Origin: Phallusia fumigata
Taxonomy: Eukaryota > Chordata > Ascidiacea > Phlebobranchia > Ascidiidae
DNA length: 32,952 nucleotides
NCBI GenBank assembly: GCA_008931825.1
Contig: QXVZ01015611.1
Span: 1-32,952 of the forward strand
Reading direction: 5' to 3'
Numbering within the stretch: the stretch's first letter is position 1; each line of letters starts with the position of its first letter. The position numbers and the translations under genes were made by a program. Below, one piece after another: positions 19,871-30,800 of this stretch. The notes beneath the pieces are model-generated. The model did no database searches and had not been told where the DNA came from. It was given only the letters and a program-made list of their open reading frames with translations.

Positions 19871-20007
19871 GTTGTCAATCTATTGTAAGTAATCTATGGT
19901 TCGTCATGACGTCACAACGTTTCCATGACTACGCGAGACGAAGAACATCCGGGAATTAGGTTTTGCAGAGTAAACAAAAGTCCAGGATTGTGGTGTTGGC
20001 ATTTTGG

Positions 20008-20462
20008 CAGGGTTGCCAGTTTGGCCTTTTTCGGCCAAATTTCAGAAGTTTGGCCGAATTTCACAGCCCTTGACCAAACAAAATTTGGGCGAATTATTTT
20101 TTTATCATTGTATTGCGAAACCAAACCAATTTACTGTCACATTTTAGCAATCTGGTCACATTATTAAGGCAGTTGATGTTTCCATATACCACAAGTGTCC
20201 ATATTTACACAAATCGCTTTCTATCTTAAGTAGTTTTTGTTTTAGTGTTGCATTGGCTAGTTTTCCAAATTTATACCGTTTCTAAAAACTTGTGGCGACA
20301 GCGATTTAAGATATCTTTTGAAAAAACAAGTATGTTTTTAGTGTTAAACATTGAAAAACAAGTACAATTTTAGAGGTAAACAAGCTGTTTGCTCTTGAAA
20401 GTAGAATTTCGCTGAATTTCTGTGATTTAGCCGAATTTTGAAATTTAAATGTGGCAGCCTTG
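20008..20462. mobile_element. Possible TIR element with TTTGGCC hairpin
   Basis: Left CAGGGTTGCCAG and right end (minus strand) CAAGGCTGCCAC are similar. A perfect hairpin TTTGGCC/GGCCAAA (20020-20039) is just inside the left end. No target duplication is visible. Confidence 0.3.
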
Positions 20463-20621
20463 GGTGTTGCGGCATCAAGCAGTTCATTTGGCTGTGGTCT
20501 TAAGTTTGCAATCACTTTATTAATTTGTGTTGGGTTTGAACACTGACAATTAGCATATGTGCTTTAAAAACTGACTCTTAAATGATTAACATTGTGTTTT
20601 TAAAAATAATCATTTCACCAG

Positions 20622-20963
20622 CCCCAATTTGTCCAAGTAAGGACACCAATTTGAATTTACACCAAAGTACTAAAACAGTTTTAAGCAATTCTGTGCTCAC
20701 GTGTCCTTTGGGCAGCCTTTTGACAGGGTATGGGGGTTCATTATTTCATCTGTTGCCAATTAATCATCTGGGTAGGTGGATGCAACAGTTGCAGTCACTG
20801 AAGTACAGAATGCTTTGTCATAGTGTTCTTGATTAACTTTTGTTGGGCTACTACATTGCAGTATGAAAGAACTCATGGACTTAAGACTTTTGGCTTTCAT
20901 CCTAACATAAGTTCGCCTCTGGCTAACCAAAGTGCATTTGTAACCTCAAATAGTCTCGAGTGA
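20622..20963 (+). other. Two coding-looking segments of an unrecognised gene or remnant
   Basis: 20622-20771 reads, after a CAG acceptor, CPSKDTNLNLHQSTKTVLSN, then GSLLTGYGGSLFHLLPINHL, up to a GTAGGT donor. 20862-20963, after TTGCAG, reads YERTHGLKTFGFHPNISSPL and ends SNSLE-stop. Both look more protein-like than the surroundings. However, the strong donor and the second segment's open frame are not in compatible phase, so they do not form a clean spliced pair. Not identified. Confidence 0.2.
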
Positions 20964-21880
20964 ATCACTGTTTTAGAAACTAGTTCAGGGTAACGTGACC
21001 AATAACATTAATGCCTTGCACTAATCTTGTGGTCCCCATGTATCATAGCCACATAAAAGTGCAGTGTGAACGCCCCAATGTACAAGTTTAGTTTGTACAC
21101 AGTACAGCACTGATGCTTTACCAAGTGAAGTGAATAACCTGCCAAGGAGATTTATAAGTTCCGTCAACTGTTTTGCTGTTGTACTATACATACAAATATT
21201 TTTGATGAGCTCTAGGCATCTTTTAGTAGACCAGTTTAAAATAGTTGCAAAATTGTTGGTTAGTTGTGACTTTGTCTTAGATACATTTCTGTAAGTGATC
21301 TGTTTTTATTGTTGAAAGAACTAATTTTTCTTTTGGTAAAGTTTGTTATACATGTGTGTGTAAAAAAGCAAAAAAATAATTATGCTCCTTAATCCAACTG
21401 ATTGCAGTGTTTTGCTACACCATGGGCATGACCATAATGTTTAAAATATTTTACAAAGTAATAATGCAGATCTTTTATAGTTTTATTGCAGGAATTTGAT
21501 AAAGTATAAAATGCCAAGTTGTACTTGTTAAAGGTATGTTTTGTGTTTTGTACCTACAATTTACTATTTATGTTTCCCCTTTTATAAAGAACACATATTA
21601 CTCCTTTTATAAAGAACACCAAGTTAAATAAAATTTTTCCAGTTGGTAGACGTTGTAATGGTGGTGTGTCATCAATTTTGTTTGACTCCTTAACCCTGGT
21701 TATTATCCCACTAGCTCGTTTTAAACTGTTTTCTAAACTTTTATTGTGCTTACTTGCACCACAAATAAAAATAGTTTCTGTGCACATGGTGCTTTATAGG
21801 TCTAGATTAGTGATATTTAACCTTTTTACCAAATTTCTATTTCCCAATTGATTTATTTTGCTTGTTCAGGCATAATTATT
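20964..21880. other. No gene recognised
   Basis: AT-rich intergenic sequence. A short piece near 21575-21620 has two copies of TCCTTTTATAAAGAACAC, perhaps a very diverged start of the family A/B type. Confidence 0.4.
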
Positions 21881-22874
21881 ATGGGTCCCCTTCCTGAAAG
21901 GGGGGGGGGGGGGGGTTCACTCTGTTTGTTTTTGTTTTTTTCTTACTTTTTCTTTTTTTTCTTTTTTATGCAGCTTGTCATGTGCTTAGTTTAACCCCAT
22001 AGCCCCAGTGGTCACCCCGCTAGCCCCAAAAAGATAAAACGTTTTTGACATGCATGCGCACCACAAACGTTAGTTTAGTGTAGACTATATACACAATTTG
22101 GTAGTAACATGGACTTGCCTTACTATGCCAGACAATGAACATGGCAGTTGTCTGATTTTGTGGAAACCAGAGGCATTAATTTGGCGGTTATGAGGTCACA
22201 ATGTATCTAGCGAAAGGGAAATCCCCATGTTGAACAGTTTTGAAACCCGAAATGTTGAAATATTTCCCACACATTGTCTATGCACTTTCAGGGTGAAATA
22301 TTTGGTGGATTTGGATGAAACTTTCACAGCTGGAATATATGGTCAAGGCGTTATGTCATGAGTTTCCGTTAACCCCACAAACCCAGATATTACCCCGCTA
22401 GCCCCCTAAAATGGGTCAAATTATTAAACGTTGTCCAAATTTGTTGAAATTTACACAGTTTGTAAAACATGCCTTTGTGGTACATCTGTTTTATTTTTTG
22501 AACCCATAACCCCAGCAGTTACCCCGCTAGCCCCCTAAAATGGGTTTAATTATTTAACAACATTCGAATTGAGTAAAATTTACACAGTTTGTAGNTCGAA
22601 TTGGATGAAATTTACACAGTTTGAAGAACATGCCATAGTAGTGCACTGATTACTTTGTTTATACCTATAGCCTGGACAAGCATTTAGAAAAACACACAAT
22701 GTAGAACTTTGCTTGTGTGGGGACCCATGCGATTCTGCCAGCAGAAACAATCATGTCCTAAATAGCACAGGTAACTATAAGACCCAATGTAATATAATGT
22801 GGGGAATATATTATCTTTTAATATCGAGTAATAGTGTACATAGAATGTCTATATATGGTAAGCCACCCTTCTAG
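21881..22874 (+). mobile_element. Family A element A3
   Basis: Both ends are present: TT|ATGGGTCCCCTTCC at 21881 and CCACCCTTCTAG|TT ending at 22874. It has fewer tandem units than the 2981-4569 copy. The inverted motif GGGGACCCAT is near 22719. An N at 22595 has a short duplication on each side. Confidence 0.8.
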
Positions 22875-23091
22875 TTCTTATTTATTTTTTAAAAAAGGTA
22901 GAAACTTTTGATTTACCAATAGAAAAATTGTGACTTTGGCTGTGTTAATTTATGCTGTTTGGGCAAGTTAAACTAATATCCATATATATCTATAATTAAC
23001 ATATAATTTGTTTTTTGCATAGGCTTTGTTGATCATGCTGAGTATTCTGTTTCTGCATTAACATATCGATCGAGTGTAGTTTATACTTGTN

Positions 23092-24089
23092 CGCCCACTT
23101 TCTAAAATCGGCGGTGAGGCAGAACTTATTTACGTTGTATAGTAGCAAAAACATAAATTCGTCAGTCGCAATGCTTTGCCCGATGTGCGATGTTTCCTTG
23201 AAGATAGTGAATAACCCATCTGTATAAAGTTGTGCCTTTCTACTCATCCGTTTCATACCACTTTGTTACTTAAAAAAGCACATTGTGACGTAACAAACAC
23301 AATGTGGGGAAAAGGCACATATAGATTTTTAACAGCTGAACAAATTTTGCTAAAAGCTGTTTGCACATGGCTGTTTAGTTGTGGCGTCCAGAAGACAAAA
23401 TAACGCTTGAACCCTAAGAATATGGTTGTAAGCAAAAATGACTGGCCTTTTAACCTATGTGACGTATGAACGAAAGTACGCTCAAAATGCGTCTTCTCCA
23501 CGTGAGTCATCTACAAACAGCTCCAATCTCATTTAAAGCCCGTTAATGAGGAGTTAACTCGCACTAAAAACACAACATTTCATTTGATACCAATCGAACT
23601 TGAACTTGTGGTTTAGCAAACACAACATGAAACAAGGTTTTTACTCTTTCAATAAAGGGTATTGTATTGTAAATAACAGATAAAAATAGAGCGAGAGGAC
23701 TCGGCGATAATGTTTTTGGTTTGTTGTTAAAAACATTCCTCGTATCGTTATGCTGGTGAGACAAAGTTCGGAGCATGGAACATGTGTTTAAAATTGAATG
23801 GTCCAACGTAAAAGTTTTTATGGTGGGTTTGGATTATCTGAACCTCAAAAAAACGGGGAGGCGGCGCCTCCCGGCCTCCCCGTAAGTGAGCGCCAGTGTC
23901 CTGCGCTATTTATGTTATTATATGGTTGTTATTTATAGTATACCTCTGCTATTTATAGTATACCTGTGCTATTTATGACATGATTGTTTCTGCTGGCAGA
24001 AGCACATGGGACATGAAGCACACGTTTTTGCTACTATACATTGCAAATCAGTTCCGCCTCCCCCCGATTTTAGAAAGTGGGCGCCTATG
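23092..24089. mobile_element. Candidate DNA element with ~60-bp inverted ends
   Basis: CGCCCACTTTCTAAAATCGG at 23092 onward is matched in inverse by CGATTTTAGAAAGTGGGCG at 24066-24084. The match extends inward about 60 bp to TATAGTAGCAAAAAC on each side, with some differences. The left outer tip is lost at the N (23091). Minus-strand frames of 80-86 codons inside (23256-22996, 23510-23253, 23806-23564) are not recognisable. An inverse piece of family A (TTCTGCCAGCAGAAACAATC on the minus strand) lies at 23966-24003. Confidence 0.45.
23855..23899 (-). mobile_element. GC-rich hairpin next to a CACTGGCGC terminus
   Basis: GGGAGGC (23856-23862) pairs with GCCTCCC (23866-23872), and a further GGCCTCCCC follows. 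On the minus strand the block starts CACTGGCGCTCACTTACGGG, which resembles the 305-348 terminus and the right tip of the 23092-24089 element. It stands out in an AT-rich setting. Confidence 0.4.
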
Positions 24090-24095
24090 GTGAAG

Positions 24096-24198
24096 GATAA
24101 CTATAAGATGTAATGTAATGTGGGAAATATATTATCATCTTTTAATATTGGGTAATAGTGTATATAGTATGTCTATATATGGTAAGCCACCCTTCTAG
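24096..24198 (+). mobile_element. Family A 3' terminal fragment A4
   Basis: Only the last ~100 bp of family A, ending GGTAAGCCACCCTTCTAG. It resumes right after the 24028-24089 inverted-repeat arm, as if that element had inserted into a family A copy. Confidence 0.7.
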
Positions 24199-24204
24199 TT
24201 GTTT

Positions 24205-24300
24205 TTACTCTTTATTTTCTTTATTTCTTTTTTTGTCTAACATGAGTTTGTTACCATGTTTTGGTCAAGAAGGAGCTGTTCAAATTTCTTCAAATTCGCT
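24205..24300 (+). mobile_element. Family B 5' fragment
   Basis: GTCTAACATGAGTTTGTTAC, TTTTGGTCAAGAAGGAGCTG and CAAATTTCTTCAAATTCGC follow the B 5' module directly after the end of family A fragment A4. Confidence 0.65.
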
Positions 24301-24647
24301 TATACGCTTATACAGACAAAATAAAATGTGATCAGGATCCTCCTGGGTTCAAACCCTGTGAAAAAAACATAGCTTTCTAAATGATATATTCACAAACTCT
24401 TAAGTTTAATCAAACAAAGCACAGAAAAATAATAAGTGTACAAATTAAATTTGTGCTGTTTTTAAATTGTTTCAAAGTGTAAGTTAATGGTGTTTAACAC
24501 ATTGCCAAATGTGTCATGAGGTGTGTTTGAAAAATGGCACTTGAGCTTCTGGAAAAATTTATGTGCCAAAAAAATAATTATATGCATAATTAAATAAACA
24601 AAGGTTTTTTTAGTTCTTTGCAAACAAATCCTTTATCAATTTGGTTT

Positions 24648-24700
24648 TAGGTATAAGATAAAAATTGGCACATTAGCATGTTTGGGTTGGACACCCTCTG
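24648..24700. mobile_element. hAT-like right end related to the 4588-4640 segment
   Basis: Shares ATAAGATAAAAATTGGCA with 4600-4617 and ends GGTTGGACACCCTCTG, i.e. CAGAGGGTGTCCAACC on the minus strand. The matching left end is not seen. Confidence 0.5.
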
Positions 24701-24808
24701 GTGCATGCTAAATAGAATCCATCTCACAAGCATTATATATATGGTGCAACATACTTTTCACCCCTGTGTTGTTTGTATCTGACCTATTTTCATGCATTAC
24801 AGGTAATA

Positions 24809-27800
24809 ATGAAAGCTTGCGGGGGGCTGTATTTCCTTTTTCTTGCCGTTTGCATCTTGTTGGTAAGAACATATTATATATTGTTTGTGTTGTCTCATAA
24901 TGCTCTGCTTATTGAAATTTTTTTGAATTACTTCAGTTATATACCTACCAAAGGCTTTTTATAGGTCCCTGTTAGGGATTATTATTTGAGACACTTTTTC
25001 TAATCCCATGTTTCTGGGACAGACATTTTGCTGAGTAAAATTAAGCTGTGCAGTTAGCTATGGGCACATAACCTACTGCATATCGTACCTGACAAGACAG
25101 GTGATGCAGGCCAAACCAGTTGTAGCCTATGTGTGATAAAAAGTCATAAAAATATCACATATGTTGCGACCCCCAAAAAACCTCCCTGCGACCCCTTTTG
25201 GGGTCGCGACCCTCAGGTTTGGAACTACTGCTTTAAAGGGACCCTTTCTGCATGTAAAACAGGTATGGCTCCCCCTTGCTGTAAGCCTGTAGCCCAGTCA
25301 CCCCCTACATGTTTTATTGTGATATTTCTCGGGGATGTGACGCACACAGCAACAACAAAAACGGAATTATAAAAAAGTCTGTCACAGCATTTTAAAATAC
25401 ACACAGTGTATGTTTTAGTGGGTAACCAAATGACAATAAATTGTCCAAAAACGTTCGATGAAACTTTCCAAAAACTATAAACCGTACGAAGCAATTTAAC
25501 AGCCTTGGCCTGTGCTGTGGAAGCCTTTTGTTCGTCCAGCCATTGCTCTCGGGGAATCTGACCTTCCACGTTCGGGCAGTCAGTTTGTCCATAGTATTGT
25601 GAATGGCCAGTATCCTTTGTGGCACTCTGCCCGCACTTCTTGCAACTATATGGCTGCCGAGATGTTGCTGCAACTTCGATGGGCGGCGCAACAGTGGACA
25701 AACCTTGTGCCCCAAGCACAGCCTGTTTTTCTTCCTTTTTCGGTACAGAGTTGTCTTAGACATGCCCGCCGAACCTAGAACACGATAGCGCTTGTTATGG
25801 AGCTGCCAATGTCACTGCATGTTATAATGATTTCAACGTACAGTGTATCGGACTTCTTTTACACCCAAATTCCAACTGTTCAAAAATTTGACACGTGCAG
25901 TCAAAAACCATTTGGCAATTGGAGGGTTGGGGAAAGGTGGAGGTTCGTTAAACACTATGTTTTGCATGCCAGCTAATCTGGCTGCTCCTCTCTGGTACCG
26001 CTTGCAATCATTCAAATAGTGAATAGACTTTTTGAGCCAAGCGTCACTGTGAGAATGACGCGCCAAATTATGGTTCCTCATAACAGATGGAAGCTGGAGG
26101 TGGGAGCTGTCACTAGCATAGTGACCTAAGTCCCTAGTGGTTGCCATGCAGCCACCTGCAGTGGTCGCTATGCAGCCACCTCCAGTGATGAAATTGTACC
26201 AATGTCCGAATTCAATGAAAATGTAATACACTTTAGTTTGGGTCATTATGGGTCCCCTTCCACGAAGGGGAGGGGGGGGGTTTTTACTCTGTTTTTTCTT
26301 TTTTTCTGTCGAGTTTGTTCCCACGTTTTGGTCATGAAGGAGCTGTTCAAATTTCTTCAAATTTTCAAACATGATAGATGTATATCTGAAGTTGTGCACT
26401 TTCCACTTTTTACCCCAATTTACCCATCGGTTCACCCACAGGCCCCCAAAATGTAAAATTTTTAAATCGGCAATATTTAACAAAGTAAGTTACCTTGAAG
26501 TTTTCTATTTTGATAGCTGGTGCAATGCAATGTATTGTAATGTATTTTGTAACTTTTGTTTCGATTCACCCATTTTTTACCTTTTTAACCCCCAAAATTC
26601 CGTTTTTTCTTGTACGAGTTTGTTCCTACGTTTTGGTCAAGAAAGAGTCGTTCAAATTTCTTCAAATTTTCACATGTGATAGATGGGTATCTGAAGTTGT
26701 GCACTGACATCTTTTATACACTGTTCACCCATAGGTTCACCCACATGCCCCCAAAGGGTAAAATTTTTAAAACAGCTTTATTTAACACAGTAAGTCACCT
26801 AGAAGTTTCCTATTTTGACAGTTGATACAATGCAAAGTATTTTAAAGTATTTTGTGACCTTAATTTGGATTCACCCATTTTGTACCTTATTAACCCCAAA
26901 TATTCAGTTTTTTGTTTACGTGCCTTTTACTTCAGACATACTAGTCCAAATGTATTGAAATTTAGGGCGTAGATATGTAGGATGCTTCTTATAAGTTGTT
27001 TAAAATTTTAGCTTGTTCGGTCAAGTATTCACCCTTGCAGTCGCAAATACGTGCATAACAGCTGGCGGTTTGCCCCAAATGCAAAACGACCTGACACGAG
27101 GGAGTGATTGACGATTTTACGACTCANATTGATGATTTTACGACTCAAGCGGCGCAATGCTCAGCGGTTGGTCACAGGCTGCTACTTCCCAGATAAACGG
27201 GCGTTTATAGGGTGCGGCCAGACGGGCGTTTCATTTTAATTGTCTTGTTCCCCGACGGACGAAGCTCAGCTGTTTATATTACGTCACTGGTTTAGGTGAT
27301 TACGTAGCGTAAACCGAAATGCGTCTGGTAAATAACATTGTAAAGGTGATACATTACAATAACATTGCTTTCATTTACAGTTCTACTCTATTGTACAAAA
27401 CACGTAAGCGCACAGTTAGTTGGAGCGTAATGTTGTTGTTGTTGAATTTATAGTACATTACTGAAACCGCGCTGAAGAGATTCGTTAAGAGTTTGTTGCA
27501 GCTCGGCTAAAGGTCACTGTAGGTCAAACTATCCTCCAGTGGGGCTGTGGGATTTAAATTGTGCTGTTTACAGTAAGACAATATTTAAGAAAGTAAGTTA
27601 CCTAGAAGTTTTCTGTTTTGATAGCTGGTACAATGCAATGTATTGTAATGTATTTTGTAACTTTTGTTTCGATTCACCCATTTTTTTACCTTTTTAATCC
27701 CCAAAATTCCGTTTTTTCTTACACGAGTTTGTTCCCACGTTTAGGTCAAGAAAGAGTCGTTCAAATTTGTTTATATTTTCACATATGATAAATGGGTATC

Positions 27801-30800
27801 TAAAGTTGTGCACTGACAACTTTTTACCACTGTTTACCCACAGGCCCCCAAAACAGAAAATTTTTAAAACAGCTATATTTAACACCCTAAGTCACCTAGA
27901 AGTTTCCTATTTTGACAGTTGATACAATGCAAAGTATTTTAAAGTATTTTGTGACNTTTCTTACACGAGTTTGTTCCCACGTTTAGGTCAAGAAAGAGTC
28001 GTTCAAATTTGTTTATATTTTCACATATGATAAATGGGTATCTAAAGTTGTGCACTGACAACTTTTTACCACTGTTTACCCACAGGCCCCCAAAACAGAA
28101 AATTTTTAAAACAGCTATATTTAACACAGTAAGTCACCTAGAAGTTTCCTATTTTGACAGTTGATACAATGCAAAGTATTTTAAAGTATTTTGTGACTTT
28201 AATTTGGATTCACCCATTTTATACCTTATTAACCCCAAATAGTCAGTTTTTTGTTTACATGCCTTTTTGTTCATACTAGTCCAAATGTATTGAAATTTAA
28301 AACATAGATATGTAGGGTGCTTTCTATGGGATGTTTAAAATTTGAGCCTGATTGGTCAAGTATTTACCCTTGCAGCCGCAAATACGTGTATAAGAGCTGG
28401 CTGTTTGCCCAAAATTCAAAACAACCTGATGCGAGTGAGTGATTGACTATTTTACGACTCGAGTGGCGCAACACTCAGCGGTTGGTTACCGGTTGCTACT
28501 TCACACATAAACGGGCGTTTATAGGGTAAAGCCAGGCGGGCTTTTGATTTTAATTGGCTTGTTTTATGACAAACGAAGCCCAGCTGGTCTTATTACATCA
28601 CTGGTTTAGGTGATTGCATAGCATAAACCGAACTGCGTCTGGTAAATAATGTTGTAAAGGTGATACATTACAACACTTTTGCTTTCCTTTACAGTTTTAC
28701 TCTATTGTACAGAAGCACATAAGAGTATAGTTAGTTGGTTAAGAAGCGCAATGTTGTTGTTGAATTTATAGAACGTAACTAAAACCGCATTGGCAAGAGT
28801 CATTAAGAGTTTGTTGCGGCTCGGCTAAAGGTCACTGCAGGTCAAACCATTGGTTAGTGTGGCTGTGGGGTTTAAATTATGCTTTTGACAGTGAGATTGT
28901 AATTGGCATAATGTAAGTAATAATTTGGTTAGAATGTATTTGGAAAAACATTACTTTTTGTTTATGTTTTCCCACTGATTTTTAAACTGATCACATCCTA
29001 AAACATTGCTACTATTCAGAAATTGCATGTGTGTGCGGACCCATACGTTTATGCTAGCAGAAACAATCATGTTATAAAACGCCAAGGGAATTTGGGACCC
29101 AATGTAATGCGGATGTTGATATACAACATAATGAAGGAAATGGTATATGTAGAAAACATCAATTTGGGGTGGTAGTGTATGTGAATTGAAAATATGGAGA
29201 ACGCCACCTCTCTAGTTTAAGGGGTTGTAGTGTATGTGCAATGGAAATATGGAGAATGCCCTTTCTTAAGTGTAGTTATCTAAGTGCGTCAGCCCACAAA
29301 ATTTAATATCTGCTAAAAAATGGATGCATGTGATTCTAATAATAGTGTTATGAACAAAAGTATGATGCATTGTAACATTAAAATGTTTCACACACAAAAT
29401 ATTTCGATTCATAATGCTGTGTATAAAAAATACCTTTGCTAATTTTTTTCTGCTTTATAGTGCTTACACTTTGGAAGTGGATGTTTAAAGTGTCCTAATC
29501 CCTGTCGATGCTCTGGCACTCCTGACAACAGTTCATGCTTTGTCAACTGCTCTTCTGTTGGTTTACAAAATATTCCACATGATTTGCCATTGAACACTTA
29601 CCTTCTGTAAATATTTAATTTTTGGTATTTTTAAAATTTTGGCTTTACTTTTTTGTTGGGAAAACACATTGCTTTATACATTTTGCAGTCTGTGGGCTTG
29701 TTCACTTTTTCACATTAAATAAATAATTTTTGGTTTTTGAAAAGATGATGCCCTAAAGTTTTGTTGGGCCAAAGTATGCTTTTTGTAGATGCAAAAAACA
29801 ATGTGTTAAAGCAACACTTAAATTTGGAAAGTTAAACAATTAAAACACAAGCACAGCTTTGATTGTTGCATGTTAGATGAATTTCCACTGGAAGCAAGCT
29901 ATTTGCTCTTCTTTATGTTAAATTTGTTTTCAGGGACCTAAGTCACAATCAAATAAGGATACTGCCACAGGGAGTTTTATCTGGATTGACATCATTGGTT
30001 GCTCTGTAAGTTGTTTTTGTTGTTATGGGTCCTCTTCCCTGAAGGGGACGCAAATTGTTTTTACTCTGTCTATTTTTTTTCCTAACAATGAACTAACAAT
30101 TAGGGATGGGCCAAAACTACAAGTGTTCTGTTTGGTCGAGCACCGAACATTTCACGTTTACTTTTTTCCCTTAACTAGCCACCAGGGCCGTATTTAGGCT
30201 CTAGAGATCTCTTATGCATAACATGTGAGGCAAGCCAACGCTAAGTGAAACACACATTTTTTTAGTAACAACCACAACGTACGAAGACTCTGATGCCGTG
30301 TCTGACGCTAACAAATATGCCCACGCTCTAAAAACACAAGACTACTCTGTACAACCTATTTGTTGCACATGTTCATTACCAAAACGAAGGAACACATGTT
30401 CTATTGTGATAACAGTCACTCGCCCATTACATTATTGTGCAATAAGCAAGTAATAATTCGTAGTGCGGTTACACAGTAATTGAGTAGTTTTAAATTAGGT
30501 TGGAATAAATTTGAATTTTTTGTCTAATGCTCGGCTTAGTTCATGTGACTGCTCGGCCGAGCGCCGAGCATCGAAAATTGCGATGCTCGGTGTCGAGTAC
30601 TCGGGTTCTGGGTCGGTTCAGCCCATCCCTACTAACAATAATATCTGTGTATGTGTACAATACTCAAAAATGCATGCAATTGATCAAAAAGTTGTCTGTA
30701 CATGTGTGCTAGTTGCACCACCACTGCCTGTGATAGACAAACAGTTTTACGAAACGAAAACGTGTGAACGAGTAAAATGATAAAGTTTGCAAATGCGATA

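Noticed and set aside
24335-24362. tRNA-like B box (GGGTTCAAACCCTG)
   Set aside because: No A box, no cloverleaf and no paired T stem of full length. At most a trace of a tRNA-derived repeat.
25225-25490. Reading the C-terminal half of the 164-codon minus frame as part of the zinc-ribbon protein
   Set aside because: After about residue 77 the composition changes to AT-rich repeat-like sequence and it runs into a hAT end. Only the first half is supported.
27694-28127. Two identical 62-63-codon minus frames (MLNIAVLKIFCFGG...)
   Set aside because: Antisense of family B repeat, duplicated by the assembly fault at the N.
30511-30780. 89- and 61-codon plus frames near the right end of the hAT element
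   Set aside because: They cross the hAT terminus and flanking DNA and have no recognisable protein features.
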